A stretch of DNA of 5,847 bases, taken from Ga0077527 sp038316355 (lineage in GTDB: Bacteria > Pseudomonadota > Gammaproteobacteria > Burkholderiales > SG8-41). A model generated the notes under the pieces. The model saw nothing but the letters and a program-made list of their open reading frames with translations, ran no database searches and was not told the origin of the DNA. This document shows positions 1 to 5,530 of the stretch, one piece after another. The stretch lies in NCBI GenBank assembly GCA_038316355.1, contig JBBQAO010000146.1, forward strand, positions 1 to 5,847. The letters are read 5' to 3'. Within the stretch, counting starts at the first letter, position 1. The number at the start of each line of letters is the position of its first letter. The translations under genes were made by a program, and so were the position numbers.

Positions 1-20
1 GCGGCCGCGATATGAAATCG

Positions 21-989
21 TCAGGCGGCGGCGAGACTGCCGGTTTCGACCGCGGCAATCGCCTTGGCCTGGTTCAGATCCTGAGCATATCCGGTGCCAT
101 AAAGACAGCACGCAAACTGGTTGGCAATCGGCACCGGCATCGGGATGCGGCCTTCAAGCACGCCGCTGATCCAGCGCGCAGTACCCTTCAGGTCATGTGC
201 TGCGGGCAGCGGATGCGCGCAGCGCGGCGTCACTTCGGCGTCGAACAACAAACGCACCGTGCCGTCGCGCACCAGCTCGATGCCCGGCCGGCACTGCGCG
301 TCAACGACCGGATCGCCGTCGCGGGTTTCGAACAGCAGCGCGCTTTTCTCCACGTCGCACAACAGCGATTGCAGCACCGCGCGTTCATGTCCGTGTTCCA
401 CCGGGATCAACTGCAGCGCGCCGCCGCCGAACGGGTCTGCAAACCGCGCCAGCACACGCGCCAGTGCCCCGCCACCAATGCGCACGCGCAGCGCCAGAAG
501 ATCGGCCAGCGCCGGAGCCAGTGCGCCGGTCGGCACAAAAGCAAGATGCCCGGCCTGCAGCTCCTGCTGCGCCTGGGCGAGGCTCGCGCAGGGCATGATG
601 CCCAGTTCGCGGAAAATATAAGCCGAGGCAACACCTTGTTCTCCGCTCAGCATGCCGTGCGCGAGCACCGGGATGCCGAGGCGCTGCAGGCTGATCGCCA
701 GCAGCGGCAGAAGATTCGGCTGTTCGCGCAACGCGCCGTAACTCGGCATCAGCACCGGCCGCCATTGCGTGTCCGGCGCCGCCATCTGGAACACCCGGGT
801 CGACAGTGCCGCCAGCACGCCGACCAGTTCCTGCTGCGACATCTGGCGCTGCTCAAGCAGTGCCAGCAATCCGCCGAGTTCCAGGTCGGGAACACCGCGG
901 TCAAACACTGCGGCAAACAAGGTTTCGGCCCCGCTTTCAGACAGCGGCTGGCCTGCGGCCAGTTCATCAATCATGCGTGCCCACGTCAT
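21..989 (-). CDS. ybiB: YbiB/TrpD2 family DNA-binding protein (glycosyltransferase family 3 fold)
   Basis: This 322-residue protein has the layout of the anthranilate phosphoribosyltransferase (TrpD) fold and matches the YbiB/TrpD2 branch in length (E. coli YbiB is about 320 residues) and in landmark motifs. These are the N-terminal helical-domain phrase GVPDLELGG (residues 32-40), MPSYGA at 81-86, the core segment PLLAISLQRLGIPVLAHG near 95-112, and the C-terminal QFACCLYGTG at 291-300. The GTGGD phosphoribosyl-pyrophosphate motif and the other catalytic motifs of true TrpD are absent, so an enzymatic role in tryptophan synthesis is unlikely. Known family members bind nucleic acid without sequence specificity, and the E. 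coli gene is linked to the SOS response. The start is well supported: a GGAGGAG ribosome binding site lies about seven bases upstream of the ATG. The gene stands 254 bases downstream of pcm and no trp genes are adjacent. No signal peptide or membrane segment is visible, so it should be cytoplasmic. Confidence 0.88.
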   Translation of the reverse strand: MTWARMIDELAAGQPLSESGAETLFAAVFDRGVPDLELGGLLALLEQRQMSQQELVGVLAALSTRVFQMAAPDTQWRPVLMPSYGALREQPNLLPLLAISLQRLGIPVLAHGMLSGEQGVASAYIFRELGIMPCASLAQAQQELQAGHLAFVPTGALAPALADLLALRVRIGGGALARVLARFADPFGGGALQLIPVEHGHERAVLQSLLCDVEKSALLFETRDGDPVVDAQCRPGIELVRDGTVRLLFDAEVTPRCAHPLPAAHDLKGTARWISGVLEGRIPMPVPIANQFACCLYGTGYAQDLNQAKAIAAVETGSLAAA

Positions 990-1243
990 CGCGTTTCTCC
1001 TCCGGCTCTGCTGACAACTCTGTGCTACCGATGGCTTACGCCGATTTACATGAGCAACCCCCGTGCCATGTGCGCACAGGGGCTAGAAGCTGCAAAACCA
1101 GGGATAAAACCGCATTCGCACGCCATCTATCGGTGCGGCGGGAAGCAAGTCGCTTTATTTTGGTGCCAGGCCTCCTGCTATGTTGCACTGCAAAATTCAA
1201 CGCGCAAAAAGCTCACATCCTGCAACCTCGGGGCTGCCACCCT
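990..1243. other. Intergenic region between pcm and ybiB
   Basis: These 254 bases carry no convincing gene on either strand. Read on the minus strand they should hold the end of the pcm transcript and the leader of ybiB. Visible elements are a weak stem-loop just past pcm (1222-1237), a perfect 10-base palindrome TGTGCGCACA (1069-1078), and the ybiB ribosome binding site at the left end. I could not find a convincing pair of -35 and -10 boxes for ybiB, nor a clear CTGT-N8-ACAG LexA operator, although the E. coli homologue is SOS-linked. Confidence 0.6.
1206..1237 (-). terminator. Possible weak terminator after pcm
   Basis: On the minus strand, six bases past the pcm stop, GCAGCC and GGTTGC form a 6-base-pair stem (one G-U pair) around a CCGA loop. 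A run of five T follows, but only after an 11-base gap, which is too far for a textbook intrinsic terminator. It may be a weak terminator or only a 3'-end stabilising hairpin. Confidence 0.3.
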
Positions 1244-1936
1244 TCACGGTTTGCCGCGCACAGCATCCCCGGTAAATGGCACAAACCGCACATCAACCAC
1301 TCTGCGTTGTGTCACGCCACCACGCGCGCCTTTCTTGATCACATACAAGGCCTGCACGCCGCGTTCGCCCAACGGAATCACCAGCCGCCCGCCCGCCTTC
1401 AACTGATCCAGCAGCGGCTGCGGCACCCGCGGTGCTGCGGCGGTGACCATGATGGCGTCGAACGGTGCTTCCTCCGGCCAACCCCGGTAGCCGTCACCGA
1501 TACGCGGCTGCACGTTCCAGTAACCCGCAGCGGCCAGCGCACCTGCCGCGGCACGGCCCAGTGGCTCGACAATTTCAATGGTGTACACGGCCCGCGCCAA
1601 CTCGGCGAGCACCGCCGCCTGATAACCCAGGCCGGTGCCGATCTCCAGCACTTTGTCGCCGGGTTTGATATTCAGCAGATCCGTCATCAAGGCCACAACA
1701 TAGGGCTGCGAAATGGTCTGGTCATGGCCGATGGGCAATGGCCGGTTTTCGTAGGCATGGGCAAACTGCGTCGGCGGCATGAACCGATGCCGCTCCACCT
1801 TGCCCAACGCCGCCATCACCCGCGCATCGAATATCCCGCGCCCGGTCTCGCGCGCCGAGTCGCGCGCCATCTGCGCGATGTCTTCGATCATTCGCGCACG
1901 ACGCGCGTCAACACTGTCGGCGGCGACCGCATTCAT
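1244..1936 (-). CDS. pcm: Protein-L-isoaspartate O-methyltransferase
   Basis: The enzyme uses S-adenosylmethionine to methylate abnormal L-isoaspartyl residues in aged proteins and so starts their repair. Family hallmarks are clear: the substrate-side GHDQTISQPYVVALMTDLL, the SAM-binding motif I VLEIGTGLGYQAAVLA, the acidic end of the next strand in YTIEIVEP, motif II PFDAIMVTAAAP, and motif III GGRLVIPLG. I chose the ATG at 1936 because GGGAG sits five bases upstream and the resulting 230-residue protein is near the usual size (about 208-230). The frame stays open upstream. An ATG at 2035 with a weaker GGAA site would add 33 residues, including a hydrophobic stretch ending NAVAA before DS, which resembles a signal peptide with A-x-A cleavage; a TTG at 2080 is also possible. 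The 2035 start lies inside a terminator-like hairpin. Cytoplasmic versus periplasmic location is therefore unsettled, and related betaproteobacterial enzymes are often exported. Function is secure; the start is not. Confidence 0.9.
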   Translation of the reverse strand: MNAVAADSVDARRARMIEDIAQMARDSARETGRGIFDARVMAALGKVERHRFMPPTQFAHAYENRPLPIGHDQTISQPYVVALMTDLLNIKPGDKVLEIGTGLGYQAAVLAELARAVYTIEIVEPLGRAAAGALAAAGYWNVQPRIGDGYRGWPEEAPFDAIMVTAAAPRVPQPLLDQLKAGGRLVIPLGERGVQALYVIKKGARGGVTQRRVVDVRFVPFTGDAVRGKP

Positions 1937-2024
1937 ACCCGCTCCCGGACCGGCGCAAACCATGCAGACCACACCGGTGCGCAATACGGCAACGGCATGG
2001 CGATGCAAAGCTGCGGCAGAAAAG

Positions 2025-2058
2025 AAAAAGGACATACCGTTTCCAGTATGCCCTTTTT
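2025..2058 (-). terminator. Intrinsic terminator downstream of psiF (possibly bidirectional)
   Basis: Two 13-base arms (2025-2037 and 2046-2058) enclose an 8-base loop. The minus-strand RNA pairs fully, with one G-U wobble, and ends in UCCUUUUUCUUUU, as expected for a Rho-independent terminator of psiF, whose stop lies about 60 bases upstream. On the plus strand the same arms have one A-C mismatch and a five-T tail, so weaker termination in the opposite direction is possible. The ATG at 2035, a candidate pcm start, falls in the 3' arm, and its GGAA is in the loop. Confidence 0.75.
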
Positions 2059-2081
2059 GCCTGCAGAAAAACCGCCGCAAT

Positions 2082-2106
2082 GCGATCGCTGTTATGCAGC
2101 GATAGC
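2082..2106 (-). repeat. Stem-loop between psiF and the terminator
   Basis: An inverted repeat with arms ATCGCTG (2085-2091) and CAGCGAT (2097-2103) around a five-base loop extends to ten positions with one mismatch. Its left end contains the palindrome GCGATCGC (2082-2089). It lies between the psiF stop and the U-tailed terminator and has no T run of its own, so it may be a secondary 3'-end structure. Confidence 0.4.
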
Positions 2107-2118
2107 CGCCCTGAAAAA

Positions 2119-2553
2119 TCAGCCTTTCAGGCAGGTGCTCATGAATTTCTTGCGGTCATCGCCCGACTTGCCTTCAGCCTTGACGCTGCAGTCCTTCATG
2201 CGCTCCTGCTGCTTTTTCTGCGCAGCACTCGGTTCCTTCTTGCCGGAGTCCTCGCCTTTCAGGCACGAACTCATGAATTTCTTGCGGTCATCGCTGGCCT
2301 TGCCCTCAGCCTTGGCGTTGCAATCCTTCATGCGCTCCTGCTGTTTTTTCTGTGCTTCGGTCGGTTCTTTTTTCGGCTTCTCGGCTTTTTTCTCGGCTTT
2401 CATGTCAGCCTTTTTCTCAGCCTTCATATCGGCCTTCATTTCCGCTTTTTTCTCGACAGCAGGCGCGGCCTTTTTGGTTTCAGCCTTGTCCTGGGCTTGG
2501 GCCGACGACAGCGCAAACAGCGCGCAAATTGCAGCAGCGATCAGTTGTTTCAT
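2119..2553 (-). CDS. psiF: Exported PsiF-repeat protein with lysine-rich linker
   Basis: This 144-residue protein starts with a classic signal peptide: MKQ, a hydrophobic core at about residues 4-16, and likely cleavage after SSAQA at position 20. Residues 21-60 form a low-complexity Lys/Ala/Glu/Met linker built from KAEMKAD and KAEKKAD-like units, probably helical and strongly charged. Two PsiF repeats follow, at 61-100 and 105-144, each with the order KKEP, AQKKQQERMKDC, KAEGK, DDRKKFMS, CLKG. They match at 33 of 40 positions. Each repeat holds two cysteines (78 and 97; 122 and 141), which could form a disulfide in the periplasm. The family is named after the E. coli phosphate-starvation-inducible psiF, whose molecular function is unknown. 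The start is supported by AGGAGA about five bases before the ATG. The gene appears monocistronic, with an AT-rich region upstream and a terminator downstream. Phosphate control is not established here. Confidence 0.88.
   Translation of the reverse strand: MKQLIAAAICALFALSSAQAQDKAETKKAAPAVEKKAEMKADMKAEKKADMKAEKKAEKPKKEPTEAQKKQQERMKDCNAKAEGKASDDRKKFMSSCLKGEDSGKKEPSAAQKKQQERMKDCSVKAEGKSGDDRKKFMSTCLKG
2122..2373 (-). repeat. Tandem duplication encoding the two PsiF repeats
   Basis: Two 120-base units (2254-2373 and 2122-2241) are separated by a 12-base spacer encoding EDSG. They share long identical stretches at the DNA level, including the segment encoding DDRKKFMS, and most differences are single bases. 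This points to an internal duplication kept similar by recent origin or by gene conversion. Confidence 0.8.
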
Positions 2554-2617
2554 TTTTCTCTCCTGAAATTATTCAATAAAAACAATATGTTATACAAGCT
2601 CGCCGAGGATGACTACG
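2554..2617 (-). promoter_or_regulatory. AT-rich promoter-like segment before psiF
   Basis: This is the only distinctly AT-rich stretch in the surrounding GC-rich DNA. On the minus strand TATAAC (2594-2589) matches the -10 consensus at five of six positions and would give a leader of roughly 28 bases. No good -35 box lies 16-18 bases upstream, so an activator might be needed. AGGAGA, the psiF ribosome binding site, lies at the gene-proximal end. Confidence 0.3.
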
Positions 2618-2679
2618 CCCTGGCTGCCTGATGTCATCATTAACGTCCGCCTGCGCACTCCGGATGACAGGGACGACAC

Positions 2680-2726
2680 CCGGTGGCGACCGGTGATGAC
2701 ACGGGCAAGCGCGTGCCATCATCACC
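2680..2726 (-). terminator. Stem-loop pair downstream of the kinase operon
   Basis: Eight bases past the kinase stop, GGTGATGA (minus strand, 2726-2719) pairs perfectly with TCATCACC (2699-2692), and an inner CACG/CGTG extends the stem. A second hairpin, CCGGT-CGCC-ACCGG (2693-2680), follows immediately and overlaps it by two bases. There is no U tract, so this may be a Rho-dependent end or a 3' stabilising structure. The position fits the end of the kai operon transcript. Confidence 0.4.
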
Positions 2727-2734
2727 TCATCACT

Positions 2735-4852
2735 TCATCCGTGCGACGGCTTCAGCGCGAGGCGCTGCAACGCGTCGCGGAGTTCCTCCACCACTTGCGT
2801 TTTGGCGATCAGTTCGCGCACCCCGGCGGCGGCGGCCTGTGCGCGCAATGCGTCGGTGATGTAGCCCGAGACCACGATCACCGGCAAATCCGGTTGCGCA
2901 TCACGAATCGCCCGCGCGACTTCCACTCCGGACATGCCGGGCATGTGGAAATCGGTCACCACCAGGTCGAATTGAATATTGCCGGCGCGCAGCGCGACCA
3001 GCGCTTCGCGTTGCTCGATATAGGTGCTGACGCGGTAGCCCCAGCGCTCGAGCATGCGCTTGATCATATATACCTGCGCTTCGTCATCGTCGATGTAGAG
3101 AATGTGCCGGCCGCGACCCTCGCCGGCTGCAGCCGCGTCCGTGACCGCGTGCCCTGTGACCGGAGCTTCGTCCGCACGCGGAAAATACAGCTCGAACCGG
3201 CTGCCTGTGCCCGGTTCGCTATGCGCGATGATCGCGCCGTCATGCGCCTGCATGATGCCATGCGCCACCGACAGGCCCAGCCCGGTACCTTCGCCCACCG
3301 GCTTGGTGGTAAAGAACGGTTCGAATATCCGCCGTAGGGTTGCGCTGTCCATGCCGTGTCCCGCATCTCTGACCACAATGCGCGCATAGCGGCCCGGCCG
3401 CAGGTTGAGATCGTGTTGCGCAGCAATCTCGTCGAGCGCAATACATTCCACCTGAATATCAATGCTCCCGGGCCGGCCTTGCATCGCATGCGCGGCGTTG
3501 GCCCCGAGGTTCAGCAGCACCTGCTGCACCTGCGTCGGATCGGCGACAACCGCCGGCGTGTCGGCGGCGTAGCGGCAATCGATCTGCATGCCGCCATACA
3601 AGGTCGCGCGCAGCAGTCGCACGGATTCCTCCACCACCGGCGCCAGTGCCATCACCCGGCGCGCAGTGGTCTGGCGCCGGCTGAAAGAGAGGATTTGCTG
3701 CACCAGATCCCTGGCGCGATATCCGGCCTTCTGGATTTCATCCAGACTCACCAATGCCTGCCAGTTCGCAGCGGCATCCTGGCGCGCCAGCTCAACATTG
3801 CCAAGGATGGCGCCGAGGATATTGTTGAAGTCATGGGCGATGCCTCCCGCCAGCGTGCCGATCGCCTCCATTTTCTGCGATTCGCGCAACTGTGCCTCCA
3901 GCGACGCGTGCGTGTGCTCGGCTTTTTTGCGTTCTGTGATCTCCTCGATGATGCCGCCGAAACCCACGACCTCACCCGCGCCGTCGCGCACCGGATACCA
4001 GCTTTCATTCCAGAAGCGCGTCACGCCGGGCGCGGCAGACGTTTCACCGGAGAACTCGTGATTCAACTCGGCTTCGCCCGTCTTCAGGATGCGGCCCGTC
4101 ACGTCGCGGAGAGTGTCGACGAGTGTGGGCAAGATCTCGGATACTTGCCGGCCCAGGTGCGCCTCGACGGAGATGCCGTTCATCTCCGCGAGACGTTCAT
4201 TGATGCGCACGAAGCGCAGATCCCGATCGAGGAAGCAAAAGCCAATGGGCGCTGTGCGCAGAAGGGTGTCGAGCAACTCGCTGACACGCTGCAATTCCGC
4301 CGCACTGCGCTTGCGCTCGGTGATGTCGCGAATGGCGGTAACCATCCCGGCGTCGGCGCCGTCGGCGTCCCGAAGCCGGGTCAGCCACGCCTCGACCTGC
4401 AACTCACGACCATCGTACGTGCGATGGATAAGCTCGCCGCGCCATTCGCCGTACTCGCGGAGGGCGGCCCACATCGCGGTTTCCGCTTCCGCGCACGGCC
4501 AGCGCCGGGTGAAAATCTCGCTGAGCTGGCGCCCGAGCGCGTCGCTGGCGGGTATGCGGTATTGCCGCTCGGCGGCGACGTTCAGGTAAGTCACGCGCTG
4601 GTCGGCATCCACGGCGATGACGAAGTCGCTGACCTGCGCGAGGATCTCGCCGCGGAAGCGGTTCGATTCGGCGTCGAGGCCTTGCAGCGTGAAGATCTGC
4701 GGGCCGTCCGCGGTCTCGACCACGAGCGCCTCCACCTCGCCGCTGCGGATGGCGCGCAGCGTATCCTCCGCCTCCTCCAATCGCGCGCGCAGCTCCGCAT
4801 TCTCTGCGCGGAGTTGTGCTTCGGGAGAGGTGGCGGGAGCCTTGGTGCCCAT
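2735..4852 (-). CDS. Hybrid sensor histidine kinase, PAS-PAS-HisKA-HATPase-REC, in a kai operon
   Basis: This is a 705-residue soluble kinase; no transmembrane segment or signal peptide is visible. An N-terminal coiled coil (about 10-35) leads into EDTLRAIRSGEVEALVV. PAS 1 spans about 66-177 and ends DITERK; PAS 2 spans about 192-305 and ends EITERKK. The H box GGIAHDFNN holds the phospho-acceptor His340. The N box is LNLGANAAHAM (Asn452), the G1 box DAGHG (496-500, with Ala where Asn, Thr or Ser is commoner), the F box IFEPFFTTK (509-517) and the G2 box GEGTGLGLS (520-528). The C-terminal receiver (about 582-700) has acidic-pocket residues Asp588-590, phospho-acceptor Asp634 in VVTDFHMPGM, Ser662 and Lys684, so it looks active. 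There is no DNA-binding or enzymatic output domain, so output needs a partner in trans unless the receiver acts as a phosphate sink. The gene begins 3 bases after the second kaiB, with no good ribosome binding site of its own, which suggests translational coupling. The PAS ligand or cofactor is not evident. Confidence 0.93.
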   Translation of the reverse strand: MGTKAPATSPEAQLRAENAELRARLEEAEDTLRAIRSGEVEALVVETADGPQIFTLQGLDAESNRFRGEILAQVSDFVIAVDADQRVTYLNVAAERQYRIPASDALGRQLSEIFTRRWPCAEAETAMWAALREYGEWRGELIHRTYDGRELQVEAWLTRLRDADGADAGMVTAIRDITERKRSAAELQRVSELLDTLLRTAPIGFCFLDRDLRFVRINERLAEMNGISVEAHLGRQVSEILPTLVDTLRDVTGRILKTGEAELNHEFSGETSAAPGVTRFWNESWYPVRDGAGEVVGFGGIIEEITERKKAEHTHASLEAQLRESQKMEAIGTLAGGIAHDFNNILGAILGNVELARQDAAANWQALVSLDEIQKAGYRARDLVQQILSFSRRQTTARRVMALAPVVEESVRLLRATLYGGMQIDCRYAADTPAVVADPTQVQQVLLNLGANAAHAMQGRPGSIDIQVECIALDEIAAQHDLNLRPGRYARIVVRDAGHGMDSATLRRIFEPFFTTKPVGEGTGLGLSVAHGIMQAHDGAIIAHSEPGTGSRFELYFPRADEAPVTGHAVTDAAAAGEGRGRHILYIDDDEAQVYMIKRMLERWGYRVSTYIEQREALVALRAGNIQFDLVVTDFHMPGMSGVEVARAIRDAQPDLPVIVVSGYITDALRAQAAAAGVRELIAKTQVVEELRDALQRLALKPSHG

Positions 4853-4855
4853 AGC

Positions 4856-5224
4856 CTAGGGCGCGGGGAAGGGGTGTGCGCTTTTCGTCTGCCTCAGATC
4901 GAGCCCGAGCAGGATGCGCTCGGTCTGCGACATGTCGCCGATGAAACGGCGCTGCGGCAGCGGCAGTTTTTTGATCAAGGTCGGCGCGGCGATGATCTGC
5001 GCGCCCTCGGCCAGCGTCGGGTGCAGGAAGATGTCCACGATTTCCAGCTCGTAGCGCCCTTGCAGATGCTCCTCGCAAATCTTGCGGATGTTCACGATCG
5101 CGCGCGCGGAGTTCCGCGTGGTGTCGGTGACGTAGAGCCGCAGGACGTAGCGGGCAGTGTCGCCGTCCGCGGCGGCACCTGCAAAGGCGGTAAGTGTGTC
5201 TGCGGTGGGGGGCTGCTTCTTCAT
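4856..5224 (-). CDS. kaiB: KaiB-family protein, divergent second copy with N-terminal extension
   Basis: This 122-residue KaiB homologue starts its core at Tyr26 (YVLRLYV) after a 24-residue Ala/Thr-rich extension that the neighbouring copy lacks. Conserved blocks are NIRKICEEHLQGRYELEIVDI (about 45-65), IIAAPTLIKKLPLPQRR (77-93) and FIGDMSQTERILLGLDL (94-110). Pro81, Pro88 and Pro90 and the Gly107-Asp109 pair match positions important for fold switching in cyanobacterial KaiB, although the PPP tract is PLP here. The usual VAGNTPNS loop reads VTDTTRNS. In clock systems KaiB switches from a tetrameric ground fold to a thioredoxin-like fold that binds KaiC. The start is 6 bases past the upstream kaiB stop and lacks a clear ribosome binding site; the stop is 3 bases before the kinase start. 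Its position suggests it may be the copy that addresses the kinase, but that is inference. Confidence 0.88.
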   Translation of the reverse strand: MKKQPPTADTLTAFAGAAADGDTARYVLRLYVTDTTRNSARAIVNIRKICEEHLQGRYELEIVDIFLHPTLAEGAQIIAAPTLIKKLPLPQRRFIGDMSQTERILLGLDLRQTKSAHPFPAP

Positions 5225-5230
5225 AAACCG

Positions 5231-5530
5231 TCAGTCTGAAGCCGCCCGCACGTCGAGGCCGACGAGCACGCGTTCTTCGTTGGACAGATCGCCGATGATT
5301 TTCTTGATCGGCTTGGGCAGGCGGCGCACGAGCGTCGGCAAGGCTAAGATCTGGTCGCCCGCCGCGAGCTTCGGGCTCTTGGTGAGGTCGATGATCTCGA
5401 TGCGATACTGTCCGGCGAGGTGTGTCTCGCAGATGCGCTGGAGATTGGCAAACGCGGCGAGGGATTTCGCGGTCTGGCCGGCGACGTAGAGCCGCAGTTC
5501 GTAGCTGGCGGGCTTGGTCATCGTGTTCAT
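5231..5530 (-). CDS. kaiB: KaiB-family clock protein, compact copy
   Basis: This 99-residue protein covers the whole KaiB fold with little extra sequence; cyanobacterial KaiB is about 102 residues. It reads YELRLYVAGQT at 10-20, QILALPTLVRRLPKPIKK at 60-77 and IIGDLSNEERVLVGLDV at 79-94, very close to the canonical family. Fold-switch positions Gly91 and Asp93 are kept, as are Pro65, Pro72 and Pro74, but the middle proline of PPP is lysine. The acidic C-terminal tail of cyanobacterial KaiB is missing. The start overlaps the kaiC stop as ATGA, and AAGGA lies five bases before that ATG, which supports it over the ATG three codons later. Expected role: binding the KaiC ATPase rings, in the cytoplasm. 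Confidence 0.93.
   Translation of the reverse strand: MNTMTKPASYELRLYVAGQTAKSLAAFANLQRICETHLAGQYRIEIIDLTKSPKLAAGDQILALPTLVRRLPKPIKKIIGDLSNEERVLVGLDVRAASD

Noticed and set aside
1..8. GCGGCCGC (NotI site) exactly at the left edge, as a possible cloning junction
   Set aside because: An 8-base palindrome can occur by chance in GC-rich DNA, and no vector sequence is visible. It could simply reflect where the window was cut.
21..989. ybiB as a functional trpD (anthranilate phosphoribosyltransferase)
   Set aside because: The GTGGD motif and other substrate-binding motifs are absent, no trp genes are nearby, and the landmarks match YbiB/TrpD2.
2085..2106. The GCGATCGC palindrome as a cyanobacterial HIP1-type repeat, tempting given the kai genes
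   Set aside because: There is only one copy in the window, and the surrounding genes look proteobacterial. It is better explained as part of a local stem-loop.
12..2566. Long plus-strand open frames opposite ybiB, pcm and psiF
   Set aside because: Their translations are rich in Arg, His, Gln and Cys with no recognisable domains. They lie opposite well-identified genes and are typical antisense artefacts of GC-rich DNA.
2567..2595. TTGTAT-N17-AATAAT as a psiF promoter on the minus strand
   Set aside because: Transcription would start inside the ribosome binding site, leaving almost no leader. The upstream TATAAC is a more workable -10.
2671..2687. GTGTCGT followed by CTGTCAT on the minus strand as a Pho box
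   Set aside because: The half-sites are 9 rather than 11 bases apart and the first is degenerate, so they do not form a canonical tandem site.
3356..5239. A 627-codon plus-strand open frame opposite the kinase and kaiB genes
   Set aside because: It is entirely antisense to four-motif-complete kinase and KaiB coding sequence, shows no domain of its own, and reflects codon bias of the real genes.
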